Shown here one piece after another: positions 50,301 through 60,600 of a stretch of 64,000 nt of DNA; position 1 is the first letter of the stretch; each line of letters starts with the position of its first letter. The translations under genes and the position numbers were made by a program. The notes below the pieces were generated by a model, which made no database searches, was not told the origin of the DNA, and saw only the letters and a program-made list of their open reading frames with translations. The stretch is from JBCAWW01 sp039024315 (lineage in GTDB: Bacteria > Bacteroidota > Bacteroidia > J057), in the NCBI GenBank assembly GCA_039024315.1, contig JBCCQN010000002.1, positions 1 to 64,000 of the forward strand, read 5' to 3'.

Positions 50301-53300
50301 GCCTCCACGATGCGCGCAGACAGTTGGACCTATGCCGACTTCATTTATAGCAACCAGAAAGGCCTAGCGGATCCAATAATTACGAGTCCTAAAGCAGATG
50401 CATGGGTTGCTGAGGTAGGTATGCCAGTTAATTGGGATTTCGAAGCTCCCGAGGATATACGCTTGTACTACGGCATCCGCATTTTTGACATTACTGGTCT
50501 GAGCGAAAGTGAATATCCCGATGTCAAAAGCTCTGCCGACTTTATTTATGATCGTGAATGGGAAAATGCCGGTGATAGCGTTTATATAGAAGCAAATACC
50601 AATCATTTTTCGGCTGAGCTGCCTGGCTGGTTTGAGCGCGGCCATAGCTACTTGCTTGCTTTAACGCTCACAGCCCCCCAAGGGGATACGACCTTTGCTT
50701 CGACAGGATTGCCTTACAGCCAAACGGTAACGCGGGTTTTCAAGACCGATTGGGATCGCGCCGGCAGTGTGGCCATTATCTCTCCGCTATCGGATGGCGA
50801 AATATACAAGCGTGAGCAAGCCTCTCTGCGTTTCAATTGGGAAGTATATCTCGAAGATCCATCCCTAGAAGAGGAGCTCACCTACACCTATGGTATATAT
50901 GCCTTGCACGAAGCCAATGGGTTCCGCGAAGCGGATATCGAAAATATCGAGAACCTAAGCTTTGCCCAAATTCAGGCCATGATGACACAGCCTAGCGAAA
51001 TCCGCCTTCAACCCGCTCAGCCAATAACCGAAAAGACCTTCCTGTTGGACTTTGATAGCCTATTTGCGGATGTCCCATATCTGTTTTGGGTAAAAGTAAT
51101 GGCCGATAGTGCTACGCTGAAGCAAACAGGTCTTGAGCAAACAGCCGCTTGGCGAGTAATTGAACTAGATGGCTATCAAGAAAATAGTCGCCTCGCTATC
51201 ACCAGCCCTACAGATCACTTCTTTGAAGCCCTTGCTGATGATCAACAGATCCGCTTTCAATGGGAGGCGAGTCTGCCAGATCCGGATATGCTAGATAGCT
51301 TACACTATGGCTATGCAGTTTATCGTCTCAGTGAGGAGACTGGTTTTACGGAGCAGGAGATATTGGCTTTGCCAGAACGCTTATACCCTGACTTTGTTTC
51401 CGACTTTCTTAGTTTCGAGGCTCCTTTTGAAGAAGAAGGCCCTTATCGAGAGAATTTCATTGACTTCCCCCTCGATTCTTTGACTCGCGGTGAAACCTAC
51501 CTCTTCGTCCTTCATGCGATGAGCACGACCCAAGATCCCAAGAGCATAGTCTTTGATGATAGCTATGCCTTCCGAGTGTTTTACTACGAGAAATCTGGCC
51601 TAATCCGTGAGCCTGAGTTTGTAGAGATGGATAGTGTTTTATATGCTGACCCTTCGGGCAACGTTTCTATCTCATGGCAGAAGGCTGGTGTTCCCACCAA
51701 TGAATCCGCCAATTATGACCTAGTTTATCGTCTGCGGGTATTGGACCTGACGGCCTCTGTTGGAGACACGCCAGGACGTGATCTTAATTACTTCAAAGAG
51801 CGCTATTTGACAGATCATGTAGCCCGCGAAGAGACCCATGAACTATTTCGTCAAGATGATATCCCTCAAAGTACCACTGCTTGGATCCTCAATGATAGTG
51901 AGATTGACAGTGCTCGTTCCTTTAATCCATACGATACAGAATTAGTAGCCCCTGGAGGCTGGGTTGAGGGTAGGCAGTATATGTTATGCTTGGAGGTAAG
52001 CGACCGCAACGAAAATCTACGCTTCGCCAAATCAGGAGTTGACACTTCCTACGCCGAACCCTTTTTCTTTACCTACTCTCGCCAAGCGATTGTCGATGCT
52101 TGTGCCTCTGATTGCTATTACCAAGAAGCAATTAGTGAGGCAGCAGCCACCAATCCTCTCAATTTCAAGACATTGAAGGTTGGTAAATTTAGCATCGAAG
52201 ATGTGCAGTATAGCAGTAGCAGTACCAGCACCCTATCTGGTGAAGGCGTCATTACACTTAGCTTACTCAATGATACCAAAGTGGAAGTCGAGTTTTCAGG
52301 GGTCAAGGTCAATAATAACGGCCGCATCTTTGAGGGGGAGGTCAAAGCCAAACAAGGCAGCAGTAGTGATTTTAGTCTAGCCCAGCTAAACCAAGATCTA
52401 GCTAATCAGAATCAAATTGATGAAAGTAGTGCAGAGGCCCTACATCATTACATCCTCAACGACAACAATGTCAGCGCTCTTGCCACGGGACAAAAAGTAA
52501 GTATGCCCATCGGGCTTGATCAGCGTTTAAATGGCTACCGCTTTGCCCTTGGCTTCACGGAGATGAGCTTTCGCCCCGATCAGGCAGTTTGCAATATCAT
52601 AGTCGTGCTTGATTTACCGACCCTCGGTGAAGGGCAGTACATCGCAATGGGAGCAAGCGAACTCTGCATGAGTGAAGCGGGCTTTGCCTCAGAGTATGTG
52701 CTCAATCTCATGAGTGATTTACAAATCCAGGCGGACGGTGAAGAGGTCTTTAGCCTCAAAGGCAGCAATGCAGATGCCGCTACAGTCAAAAAAGAAGCCA
52801 CTTATCTTGCCGTCAACTGTGAAGGAATCGAAAGTTTTGCCATCCGAGGTAGCGTCGACTTACCCCAGAGTATGTTAGTGCTAGAAGACTCTGTTGGAGG
52901 AGTAGATCTTAGTCAAAAAGTCAAAGCCCACTTTGATTTCAGCGTGGACAAAGCCACCCAATCTGATAGTGTCTATGATCAATATCTTGATTCCTATGGT
53001 ACCGGACTTCACTGGATCGCAAAACTTGATATTGATCCCTTTCAAATCAAAGGGGTCAAAGGCTGGGGCTTTGAAATTGAGGATGCCTATCTCGATATGA
53101 GCGACTTGGCCAATCCCGATTCTATGCGCCTCCCAGGCGGAGAGTTAGCCACAGCCAACAATGATCATGCTGAAGATTGGACTGGTTTCTACCTCAAGCG
53201 AGGCTACCTACGCACTCCAGCCGAATTTATGAATGGCAAGGAGCGTAAGCGTGCTGAAATCGCCAATCTCATCATCGACCCGATGATCTCTGCTGATATT

Positions 53301-56300
53301 CGACTTACTAACCTGATCAAAACCAATGAAGGCAATCTTGAAGGATGGGGCTTCTCGATGGATACCGTCTATTTCCGGATTGAAGAAAGCAGCTTCACCG
53401 CAGCCGGTATGATCGGTAAGATTTCGACGCCTGTCATGGATACCACCCAATATTTGGATTATACCTCCATCCTGACTTACGAAATGGGTGATGGACTTGA
53501 GTACGACTTTTTGGTCAAATCTAAGGATACCTTAAACTTTCCTATGTGGGCTATGGCAGGGGTGCAGCTAGACAGCAGCTCCTACATAAGTGTCAATATC
53601 TCTGATGAGGAAACCAAGCTAGCAAGCTTTATGAAAGGAGCCGTGGGGATTAATCTCGCCAACCTGCAAGAAAAGTCAGATGAAGAAGAGCCTGATTTCA
53701 ATCTTTCTCTCTCAGGTATCAGCTTTGAGTTAGGCTATGATACAGAAGATGGCTTCCAAAATCCGGTATTTGGCTTTGCTGACGGCAGCAACAATACTGA
53801 ATCAAATGGTACAGGCTATCGGGGAGGGGACAATCCTGTTTACTGGGCTAGCACAGATGAATTTTCAGCCTTCCTCGAAGAAGAAGAAAGCGCAAGTCAG
53901 CATAAACTCTCAGGTTTTCCTTTTTCCCTTGAAGAAATCGGTATTCAGGCCTCAGGTAATAGTGTCAGCCTTTCGATCACTCCGCGCTTTGCCTTAGTTG
54001 GTGATGAAGAAGGCTTTGCCGCTAGTACCATTGTTTTGATCAACTCAGAGCTCAACCTGACCGACCGTAATCTTAAGAAATTTGTCTACACAGGTGTATC
54101 AATCGAGTGTATCAGTCTTGAAGTTGACATCTCCAATCTACTTCTCGAAGGAGAACTCTGTTTCTACAAAGAAGAAGTCAATGGCGCCGTCAATAAAGGT
54201 ACCCGAGGATCACTCAATGTGTTCGTGCCTGGAGTAGATGTAGGCGTCAATCTTGCCGCAGAGTTTGGCACGAGTATCACCGATAGTAATGCTGATTTTG
54301 GCACCGAAGATTATTATCCCTATTGGTTTGTCGATGGTCTATTTTATGTAGGCTCTACTGGAATTGTAATACCTCCGGGTTTTGTAACCCTCCATGGTAT
54401 GGGAGGTGGCATCAGCTTTAATATGAGAAAAGTTGATCCCAATGCGACTGTTTCCGCAGATGCGATGCGGGCTACCGCCGCAGTAGATACGGCCGCGGTA
54501 ACCGGGAATATGGATCTAGACGATGTCCAACGGTCTGAGGTTTCGCGGGTTCCTAGCTTTGGCTCTCGTAGTATCAGCTTCACCCTCATCATGGCCATAA
54601 TCAAAGCCGAATTGATGAATATGGACGTAGGCATGGAAGTAGCTTGGCAAAAGGGCCAAGGTATCCAGTCCGTTAGCTTGCTCGGTGATGGGTATTTCTT
54701 TACTCCCATCAATGATCGTAACGATCCTCAATTACACGCTAAAAAAGCCTTGACGTGGAACCTTCTTGGTGAAGGTCAGCATACCGTAGATGCCAATCTG
54801 GACGTATTTATGAACTTTGGCGTGATCAAAGGTGGATACGATGACAACCAAATGATTCAGGGTGCCAACGCCCACTGGCAAAATTTCGGAGGCAGACGAG
54901 ACAAGGGGTATTGGGATATCCAGTTGGGCACTTATGACACCCCTGGTAAAGCCATCATCGACTGGGGATCTGACAATCTCACCGTTACGGCCGAAACCTA
55001 TCTCATGGCCGGCCACAATGTACCGACCGAGCTTCCTCCCCTACCCGATAAGATTACAGATCTACTCAACAATGGCCTGAGCGAAATTGAGGGCAATACC
55101 TTCGAAGCTGATGTCGAATTGGAAGAAGGAAGTCTTGATCGCCCTGCGGCAGACTTGGAAAAGCTCAGCAATGGTTTAGGGATCGCCAAAGGCTCACAGG
55201 CAGAGCTATCATTTAAGCTCAATGCAGGCCCATTAGCAGCAGATTTTAATGCGGTGATAGGCTACGATATACTGATCAATTATGATGCGGATCGAGTTTG
55301 CTATGCCGCTGACAATAGTACCGTAACTCCTGGCTACAAAGGCTGGTACGGCAATGGCCAAGTGTACGCTGGTCTAGATGGTTCGGTTGGAGTACGTGTG
55401 AAGGTATTTGGAGACGAACAGCTCATAGAGCTTATGGACCTCGGAGCAGCCGTTGTCCTTGAAGGAGGGGCCCCTAATCCTACTTGGATGGATGGTCGAG
55501 CTACAGTAAGTTATTCTACTCTTGCGGGTAAGCTAAAAGGCTCCCAACGCTTTGCGATTAGCTTTGGCGAGCAGTGCGAGACTAAGCAAAATAGTGATTT
55601 AGTCAATATCGATTTTATCGCGGGTGTAGCCCCTTCGGGTAACGCAGTTGATCCCTACAGCGATGCAGCGGCTACTTTTCATCTGCCGATGAATGAAATA
55701 TTTTATGTACCTACCATCACCGATGAGGGAGATACCCTCACCCGTAAATATCGCCCTTATCTGCATCAGTTCAGCGTTGCCAAACAGGGAGAAGCGGCCC
55801 TGACTCCTAGTAAGGAAATGTGGAATGCCCAAAATACCTTGGTACAATTACGCTTTGATGATCCTTTTGAACCCAAAGAAGGTATTAAAACTGCCCCACA
55901 GTATAACATTCAAGTTGGGGTTCGTGCCGAAATCTGGGATGAGGAGAATTATGCGTGGATCCCATACAATTATGATGGCCAAGTCTGGGAAGAGTCTGAG
56001 AGCGTAAGTTTCCGTACCGCCCAGCATCCAGAGACCTTTGACGAAGATGACATCCTTTACAGCAGTCCGCTCAATCGTCAGCGCTATTACCTACAGGACG
56101 AAGCAGCGCTTTGGACAAATCGTTCTGCGAATAGCAGTCTAAACCCAAACAGCGGTAAATCAGGTACTAAATCCACTACAGTTATCAGGCACCAAGGAGG
56201 TATCTACTTCAAACGTAATATGGCAGGCTTTTTTCCAGAGACAGACCGAGAAGGAAGCTATGAGTACTTCCTCCGCTTTCGCGCCAATGGTGAGGAGGAT

Positions 56301-57542
56301 ATAGAAGTGGCTCTGAGCAATCTCGCTGGAAAATCATCTGTCAGCATGATTAAGTTTGAGATGCCCCGTCTCGAAAACGAAACCCTGTATGCGATCCAAG
56401 TTGTCCAGCGCAATACTGATAAGCAAGCGCTTGCCCAAAAGAATACAGCAGCGCAAATGTTGACCTCTTACCAAGCGAGTAATCAGGCTGAGGACACCTA
56501 CGGCAGCTATCAGTTGTTGTCTCAGGCCGCCTCCGCCGAACGCTTATCCGAGACCGTAGGACGCGGTGAAAAGATGCTCTATGTCATGTACTTCCAAACT
56601 AGTGCCTATGACAATCTAGCAGACAAGCTGGCGGGCGCAGTGGTGAGCAATGGCATCGCCAATTTGGTCCTTGTTGAGACAGACGAGCAGTTTGATGAGT
56701 ATGACCTCTTAGGCGGAAAAACCGGAGATGGCGAAGCCATTCCGCCTCGCGTGCATATCTACGACCCGTTTGAGAGCGACTATCACCAAACGATCGCTAT
56801 CCCAGAGATGCAAAGCCCTTATCTGGATTATCTCGACCATATGAGTAACAATCCTGTAGTGCTTGGGTATGCCACTCCGTACGAGGCTGTTCCTGACTTG
56901 ATTTTGCCCGGGCAAACTGGGGCTGCCGATGCGACTCACATAGATTGGAGTAGTACACAACTACAATATCAACTCAATCCTTCGGTGATGAGTGGCTATC
57001 AATCTAGCCTCAAAAATGCTGAAATCAACGCTCAGTTTGGTGCGCTCAGCCAAGTATTTGCAGGAGGCGTGACCTTAGCCGGCAATGGCTTTGACATGAG
57101 TAGTCTCAGCAGCACGAATGGTACTACCTCAAGTAGCAAACTAGCTTTTGCTTATGAGACGCACTTTGCTATCGATGAGGATGCTGAGACTATCGAAGAT
57201 TGGGCCCAGTTTCTATTCAGCGAGTACTTTCAGTATCAAGGAGCGAGCAGTCGTCATTACTATCATTACTTCCTGAGCAATTATCGAGACCTCTTGACAT
57301 GGCGTTACGATTTGCTGACCCGTCAAGATATGTTTACAGATTTCAGCAATGGTTTTAGCGCTACTAGTAGTTCCTCGAAAAGTAGTAAACCTTCGCAAAG
57401 CCCATTCTCTGGAGGCGGTAACGCGGCGCGTACCAATGCCACTTATACCTATCCTTTGCGCTTTGTCTCAGAAAGAGGATTTGAGACACAGACCTCAAAA
57501 GCAGGCTCCACCGTAGAGCTTGAAGTGGAGATTAATAATTAG
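47346..57542 (+). CDS. Giant secreted modular protein (3398 residues)
   Basis: Starts at the ATG at 47346, which opens a signal peptide (FHFLLRRTLLLMLGSLLFVCQMSA); a frame start at 47319 is less likely. After an N-terminal beta domain come about ten modules of roughly 125-165 residues, up to about residue 1580 (module borders near 47880, 48296, 48720, 49100, 49536, 49920, 50366, 50770, 51190, 51600). Most modules have a WxxP-like or W-x-F opening and repeats of YAMWVADFTDEYEAGQS and YYIVLFTALDRNG type, close to Fn3. Residues about 1590-2400 form a beta-rich region (FSIEDVQYSSSS, WGFEIEDAYLD, GWGFSMDTVYFRI), then a region with few motifs to the C-terminus, which lacks a T9SS sorting domain. 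A Rho-independent terminator follows. No family with known function was recognised. Confidence 0.85.
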   Translation: MKPSRFHFLLRRTLLLMLGSLLFVCQMSAQDLSLSITVLPPYPAEADYYLNNADNLSIELKNNTGRTIELYAGASLSSDGGVQVASKSGVKPSMPISLSPFEFRIISGSMLDELGMEVSYPDDFDISGISEAERNKILEERVIPEDNYRLCIQLYEWDTDALILESCSQDFEIIYAQPPVILSPDNYTIFEDIAQPMFVQWSPVRPGTEDLGEVEYAIQIIEIEQKTLDFGQEYVQLILKSRTNIVYEIEGLTGLSEVIDFQDFESLRSVTKDEIVYTMQIVAKDVENESSILNEGGSNLIAFGIDNVDEVDPIIAEPTNPKLTAPLPGTHFYTYDQQSITIEWEYDAPADDHIHYSYWIMDYTDLYEQGQTMEEMLDGFEIISKEKYDRAVYGYDEWDVEKHEVLPGADWFLDEPWFEEGHYYILCFWVHNQEHTAIFADSAIDYFEFADFHYGRQEIDDPILSIEDTVTGYTPVLKWTEEAILGTDMQYAMWVADFTDEYEAGQSYEQMIASFRNPWDHDYVISDQNMVGTTKRYIPNGYLKSGHYYIVLFTALDRNGVIQFVSTEEASTSMHEAFYYLPSGNFRAPKLLNPKEGGHYLLYNEEPFRVSWEFEAPASAKMRYKVFMYDYTDAFASGQSFDQIKADFDVNGEDSFERLLYTTEVEAVDFIDIETGDAGWVYEARNAFEEGTHYVIWFAAYDANYANPISFSGGESRAEQLTHFSYGAAALDDPILRVADHIYGNTIEISWTDIAIAGAEVEYGIWIADFTEEKANGMSLAQMEQLMSQQAASLTYSQPQIKDQNDLFLMAAEEGFEAGNYYVVMHSTLDANGVLSFQSTNSSVSYQFADFYYGTTGLADPVIYYPLPEAQFMGDELQMAWGQSELAEIEGDFQYVLTIYDMDYEFDQGISRNEILARLNQARLDSNLYTYESDVVFNTTLASNQTLYKLIKGDENFFGSAGWLEKDHFYVFELQLIDRSQTNVFASTMRADSWTYADFIYSNQKGLADPIITSPKADAWVAEVGMPVNWDFEAPEDIRLYYGIRIFDITGLSESEYPDVKSSADFIYDREWENAGDSVYIEANTNHFSAELPGWFERGHSYLLALTLTAPQGDTTFASTGLPYSQTVTRVFKTDWDRAGSVAIISPLSDGEIYKREQASLRFNWEVYLEDPSLEEELTYTYGIYALHEANGFREADIENIENLSFAQIQAMMTQPSEIRLQPAQPITEKTFLLDFDSLFADVPYLFWVKVMADSATLKQTGLEQTAAWRVIELDGYQENSRLAITSPTDHFFEALADDQQIRFQWEASLPDPDMLDSLHYGYAVYRLSEETGFTEQEILALPERLYPDFVSDFLSFEAPFEEEGPYRENFIDFPLDSLTRGETYLFVLHAMSTTQDPKSIVFDDSYAFRVFYYEKSGLIREPEFVEMDSVLYADPSGNVSISWQKAGVPTNESANYDLVYRLRVLDLTASVGDTPGRDLNYFKERYLTDHVAREETHELFRQDDIPQSTTAWILNDSEIDSARSFNPYDTELVAPGGWVEGRQYMLCLEVSDRNENLRFAKSGVDTSYAEPFFFTYSRQAIVDACASDCYYQEAISEAAATNPLNFKTLKVGKFSIEDVQYSSSSTSTLSGEGVITLSLLNDTKVEVEFSGVKVNNNGRIFEGEVKAKQGSSSDFSLAQLNQDLANQNQIDESSAEALHHYILNDNNVSALATGQKVSMPIGLDQRLNGYRFALGFTEMSFRPDQAVCNIIVVLDLPTLGEGQYIAMGASELCMSEAGFASEYVLNLMSDLQIQADGEEVFSLKGSNADAATVKKEATYLAVNCEGIESFAIRGSVDLPQSMLVLEDSVGGVDLSQKVKAHFDFSVDKATQSDSVYDQYLDSYGTGLHWIAKLDIDPFQIKGVKGWGFEIEDAYLDMSDLANPDSMRLPGGELATANNDHAEDWTGFYLKRGYLRTPAEFMNGKERKRAEIANLIIDPMISADIRLTNLIKTNEGNLEGWGFSMDTVYFRIEESSFTAAGMIGKISTPVMDTTQYLDYTSILTYEMGDGLEYDFLVKSKDTLNFPMWAMAGVQLDSSSYISVNISDEETKLASFMKGAVGINLANLQEKSDEEEPDFNLSLSGISFELGYDTEDGFQNPVFGFADGSNNTESNGTGYRGGDNPVYWASTDEFSAFLEEEESASQHKLSGFPFSLEEIGIQASGNSVSLSITPRFALVGDEEGFAASTIVLINSELNLTDRNLKKFVYTGVSIECISLEVDISNLLLEGELCFYKEEVNGAVNKGTRGSLNVFVPGVDVGVNLAAEFGTSITDSNADFGTEDYYPYWFVDGLFYVGSTGIVIPPGFVTLHGMGGGISFNMRKVDPNATVSADAMRATAAVDTAAVTGNMDLDDVQRSEVSRVPSFGSRSISFTLIMAIIKAELMNMDVGMEVAWQKGQGIQSVSLLGDGYFFTPINDRNDPQLHAKKALTWNLLGEGQHTVDANLDVFMNFGVIKGGYDDNQMIQGANAHWQNFGGRRDKGYWDIQLGTYDTPGKAIIDWGSDNLTVTAETYLMAGHNVPTELPPLPDKITDLLNNGLSEIEGNTFEADVELEEGSLDRPAADLEKLSNGLGIAKGSQAELSFKLNAGPLAADFNAVIGYDILINYDADRVCYAADNSTVTPGYKGWYGNGQVYAGLDGSVGVRVKVFGDEQLIELMDLGAAVVLEGGAPNPTWMDGRATVSYSTLAGKLKGSQRFAISFGEQCETKQNSDLVNIDFIAGVAPSGNAVDPYSDAAATFHLPMNEIFYVPTITDEGDTLTRKYRPYLHQFSVAKQGEAALTPSKEMWNAQNTLVQLRFDDPFEPKEGIKTAPQYNIQVGVRAEIWDEENYAWIPYNYDGQVWEESESVSFRTAQHPETFDEDDILYSSPLNRQRYYLQDEAALWTNRSANSSLNPNSGKSGTKSTTVIRHQGGIYFKRNMAGFFPETDREGSYEYFLRFRANGEEDIEVALSNLAGKSSVSMIKFEMPRLENETLYAIQVVQRNTDKQALAQKNTAAQMLTSYQASNQAEDTYGSYQLLSQAASAERLSETVGRGEKMLYVMYFQTSAYDNLADKLAGAVVSNGIANLVLVETDEQFDEYDLLGGKTGDGEAIPPRVHIYDPFESDYHQTIAIPEMQSPYLDYLDHMSNNPVVLGYATPYEAVPDLILPGQTGAADATHIDWSSTQLQYQLNPSVMSGYQSSLKNAEINAQFGALSQVFAGGVTLAGNGFDMSSLSSTNGTTSSSKLAFAYETHFAIDEDAETIEDWAQFLFSEYFQYQGASSRHYYHYFLSNYRDLLTWRYDLLTRQDMFTDFSNGFSATSSSSKSSKPSQSPFSGGGNAARTNATYTYPLRFVSERGFETQTSKAGSTVELEVEINN
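50921..50935 (+). repeat. Minihairpin repeat copy in the giant gene (TCCGC-GAA-GCGGA)
   Basis: Leader GGGTT is diverged; stem is five pairs with a GAA loop, read as GFREADI. Confidence 0.5.
51364..51381 (-). repeat. Minihairpin repeat copy in the giant gene (TGGC-AAA-GCCA)
   Basis: AGCGTT leader and a unique paired stem, read as LALPERL. Confidence 0.55.
56121..56137 (+). repeat. Minihairpin repeat variant in the giant gene (CTGC-GAATA-GCAG)
   Basis: TCGTT leader, intact CTGC/GCAG stem, five-base loop, read as NRSANSS. Confidence 0.5.
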
Positions 57543-57563
57543 CCCAGATAAGGTGTTTGTTGT

Positions 57564-57592
57564 GGCCGTTCGCTTAGGCGGACGGCCTTTTT
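57564..57592 (+). terminator. Rho-independent terminator of the giant gene
   Basis: Ten-pair stem GGCCGTTCGC (57564-57573) with GCGGACGGCC (57578-57587) around TTAG, one G-T pair, then TTTTT. It starts 22 bases after the stop. Confidence 0.9.
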
Positions 57593-57630
57593 AATGCCAA
57601 AATCTCCACTATAGGACGCTAGCCAAGAGA

Positions 57631-57647
57631 AGCGTTCGGCGAAGCCG
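57631..57647 (+). repeat. Minihairpin repeat copy (CGGC-GAA-GCCG)
   Basis: AGCGTTCGGCGAAGCCG, perfect leader and stem, between the giant gene terminator and the end of the convergent kinase gene. Confidence 0.8.
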
Positions 57648-57672
57648 GGAAAAAGCACCCATCAAAAGCATA

Positions 57673-60600
57673 TCAGGCGATACTTGCTTTAGCCGCCAAA
57701 GGCAGACTAAATCGAAAAGTGGTTCCCACTCCAGGAGCGCTTTCCACCTCTATCTTCCCTCCATTTTTTTCAACATATTCTTTAACTAGAATCAAGCCTA
57801 GCCCAACCCCTTTTTCACCAGAGGTTCCTTTGGTAGACTTTTTATCGGTAAAGCAAAAAAGGTCTTTGATTTGGTTAGGACACATCCCAAGTCCAGTATC
57901 GCTGACAATAATTTTGACCATCTCTGGTCCCCTAAAGTCTGCGCTAAGGCTGACGGTACCTTCTGTAGGAGTAAATTTCAAAGCATTCCCCAACAGATTC
58001 CGTAGTATCACGCGTAATTGATTCGGGTCAGCATGCACCATAATGGGATCCTTAACGCTTTGCAGCAGACGGATCTCTTTTTCTACTGCTAGTGGCTCGT
58101 AAAGATTGGTAATTTCATTGCAGATCGTACTGAGATCAAAATCTGTTCTTAGCACCTTTTCCCCTTCTAATTGGCTAACTGACCAATGGAGGAGGTTTTC
58201 CATCACTTCCCCAATATTATCGATTTTACGATTGATATCTCCTTTGATCCGGTAGAGGTCTTCGGCCTTCAGGATGCCCGCATCTAAAAGTTTGACAATT
58301 CCTTTGAGAGAATAAATGGGGCTCCTTAGGTCATGAGAGATGATGGAAAACAGTTTGTTCTTTTGCTGATTGGCGAGGGCTAGCTGCTCCGCTTGTAGTT
58401 CAATCTCCTCTTTTTGCTGGCGCAGAGATTCGGTTTGCATATCTACCCTTACGGCTAATTGTCGCTTTTGAGTCTTGATGATCGCAAAGCGCAGCTGAAC
58501 CAAACTGAGGAAAAATACAATGGGAGCAAACAAAAAGAGAAAACCTGCCCACCAACTTTGCCACCACGGTGGCTTGATCGTAATACTTAGCTCACGGGCA
58601 TTACTCATCCACAATCCGTCTCGATTAGCTGCCCGCACCAAAAAGGTGTATTCTCCCGCGTCAAGATTGGTATAAGTGGCCACAGAGCGTTTGCCGACAT
58701 AATTCCAATATTCGTCAAATCCTTCCAATTTGTAGGCGTACTGAATGTTTTCGGGATCTGTACCGCAGAGCCCTTGGTAGGATATAGAAAAAACAGACTG
58801 TTTTTTGTCTAATTCTAGATGAGTCAAGCTACCAATATCCGCTTTGAGGGGTGATTCGGGATCATTGATCTTTACATCTCGATAAAAGAGTTGAAAAGCC
58901 GTCAACTCTAGCTTGGGGGGATGATTGATTGGAATGAAATCGGCGGGATTGAAATGGTTGAAGCCATTGATTCCCCCCAAAAAAAGTTCTCCGGAACTTG
59001 TTTTGAGACCCGAGTTGAAAAAAAACTCATCAGACTGTAAGCCATCTGCTTTATGATATAACTCGAAAGAAAAGCCTGTCTGGCTTTCTCGCATCTTGGT
59101 GATGCCTTTATTGGTAGTGATCCAAAGATTGCCAAGATCATCACCGATAATCTCTTTGATCACATTGCCAGAGAGCCCATTACGGGTATAAAAACGCCGG
59201 AAAGTTTCCGTTTGGCGATCAAACAGATTCAAGCCTTCTGAAGTACCTATCCAAAGGCGGTTTTGCTGATCTTCATAAATACAATGGACGTTATGAGCGC
59301 TGAGGCTTTGCGGATTTTCTTCTTCAAGGCGATAGTGCTTGATCTTAAATCGCTTATCATCCAGCATCCGTACACGATCCAAACCCAAGACAGTCGCAAC
59401 CCAAATGTCTCCTGTGAGATCATCGATTTCAAGATCGTAAGTCATCTTGTGAGAAAGTAAAGTATCGTTGTAGGGAATATATCCGATATTAAAAAAATCA
59501 TCGGTGGCTCGGTTGTAACGACTTATGCCATGGTCCCAAGTGGTCATCCAGAGGTCTCCATTGGGAGCTTCTTTGATCGCAAAGACATTGTCGCTCCCTA
59601 TAGCATTGGGGGACTTATGACTGAAATATCTTTTGAAGCTAGCTGATTGGGGATCGTATCGATTTAAGCCCCCTTTCCAATTACCAGTCCAAATGACGCC
59701 ATAAGAATCTTTGTACAAACTGAGCACCTCATTGCTCCCCAAGGAGTGGCGATCATCAGGATCATGCAACAAAAAAGAATATTGATTGCTGCTCCGGTCC
59801 CAAACCGAAATCCCACCACCGTCGGTGCCAATCCAAATTTGATCTTCGTGCTCTAAGAAAGAAGAGACCGTCGAAAACTTAAGCCTTTGCCCAAATCGGC
59901 CATCTTTATGATTGAACCATTTGGCATAAGGATCATGAACAAACATACCTTGGTTATTGCTCCCGAGATACATACGCCCCACTCTATCTTCAAAGATCTC
60001 CCAAATTGAGTTTGATTTTAGCGCACCTGATTCGGTCAAATCCTTGTGATAAGCAAAAAAGCTTTCCGTTGCGGGCTGGTAAAGTAAAAGCCCTTTATTT
60101 TCTGTACCTACCCAAATACGATTTTGCGAGTCTTCAAACACTCTTCGAATCGGCTTATTGGACAAGGTAGATTGGGTGGCGGTCAGAAATCGCCGCATTT
60201 GCCATTTTGCGGGTTCAGGAGTCTGAGACAAGCGCAACAATCCTTCCTTCTCCGTTGCTAACCAAACTTCAGCCTGCTGTGAAGCCAGTATGTCAAGAAT
60301 CGAAGCCGATAGTGTATGGCTGTCGGCCAATTGAAGGGGAGAGACCTTTTTTGTAGCAGGATCATAGATAAACAAGCCGCGATCGGTGCCTATCCATAGT
60401 TCTGGGCCGACTTTTTGGAGGGACTTTATTTGATAAGTACTTAGCGCTTTCAGTGCATCTTGCTCAGGCTGACGCAATGCTTGTTGCTGCTTATCAAATA
60501 CATAGAGCCCATGCTGAGTACCTACCCATAAGTTTTTGTCATCGCCTTCCAGCAAACAATTTGCATCAATCAATTCTTCCCGATCGATACCAGCTGGCTT

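Noticed and set aside
47346..57542. T9SS sorting domain at the end of the giant protein
   Set aside because: The last residues (LRFVSERGFETQTSKAG) lack the PNP and GxYxxR patterns seen in the other cargo proteins here.
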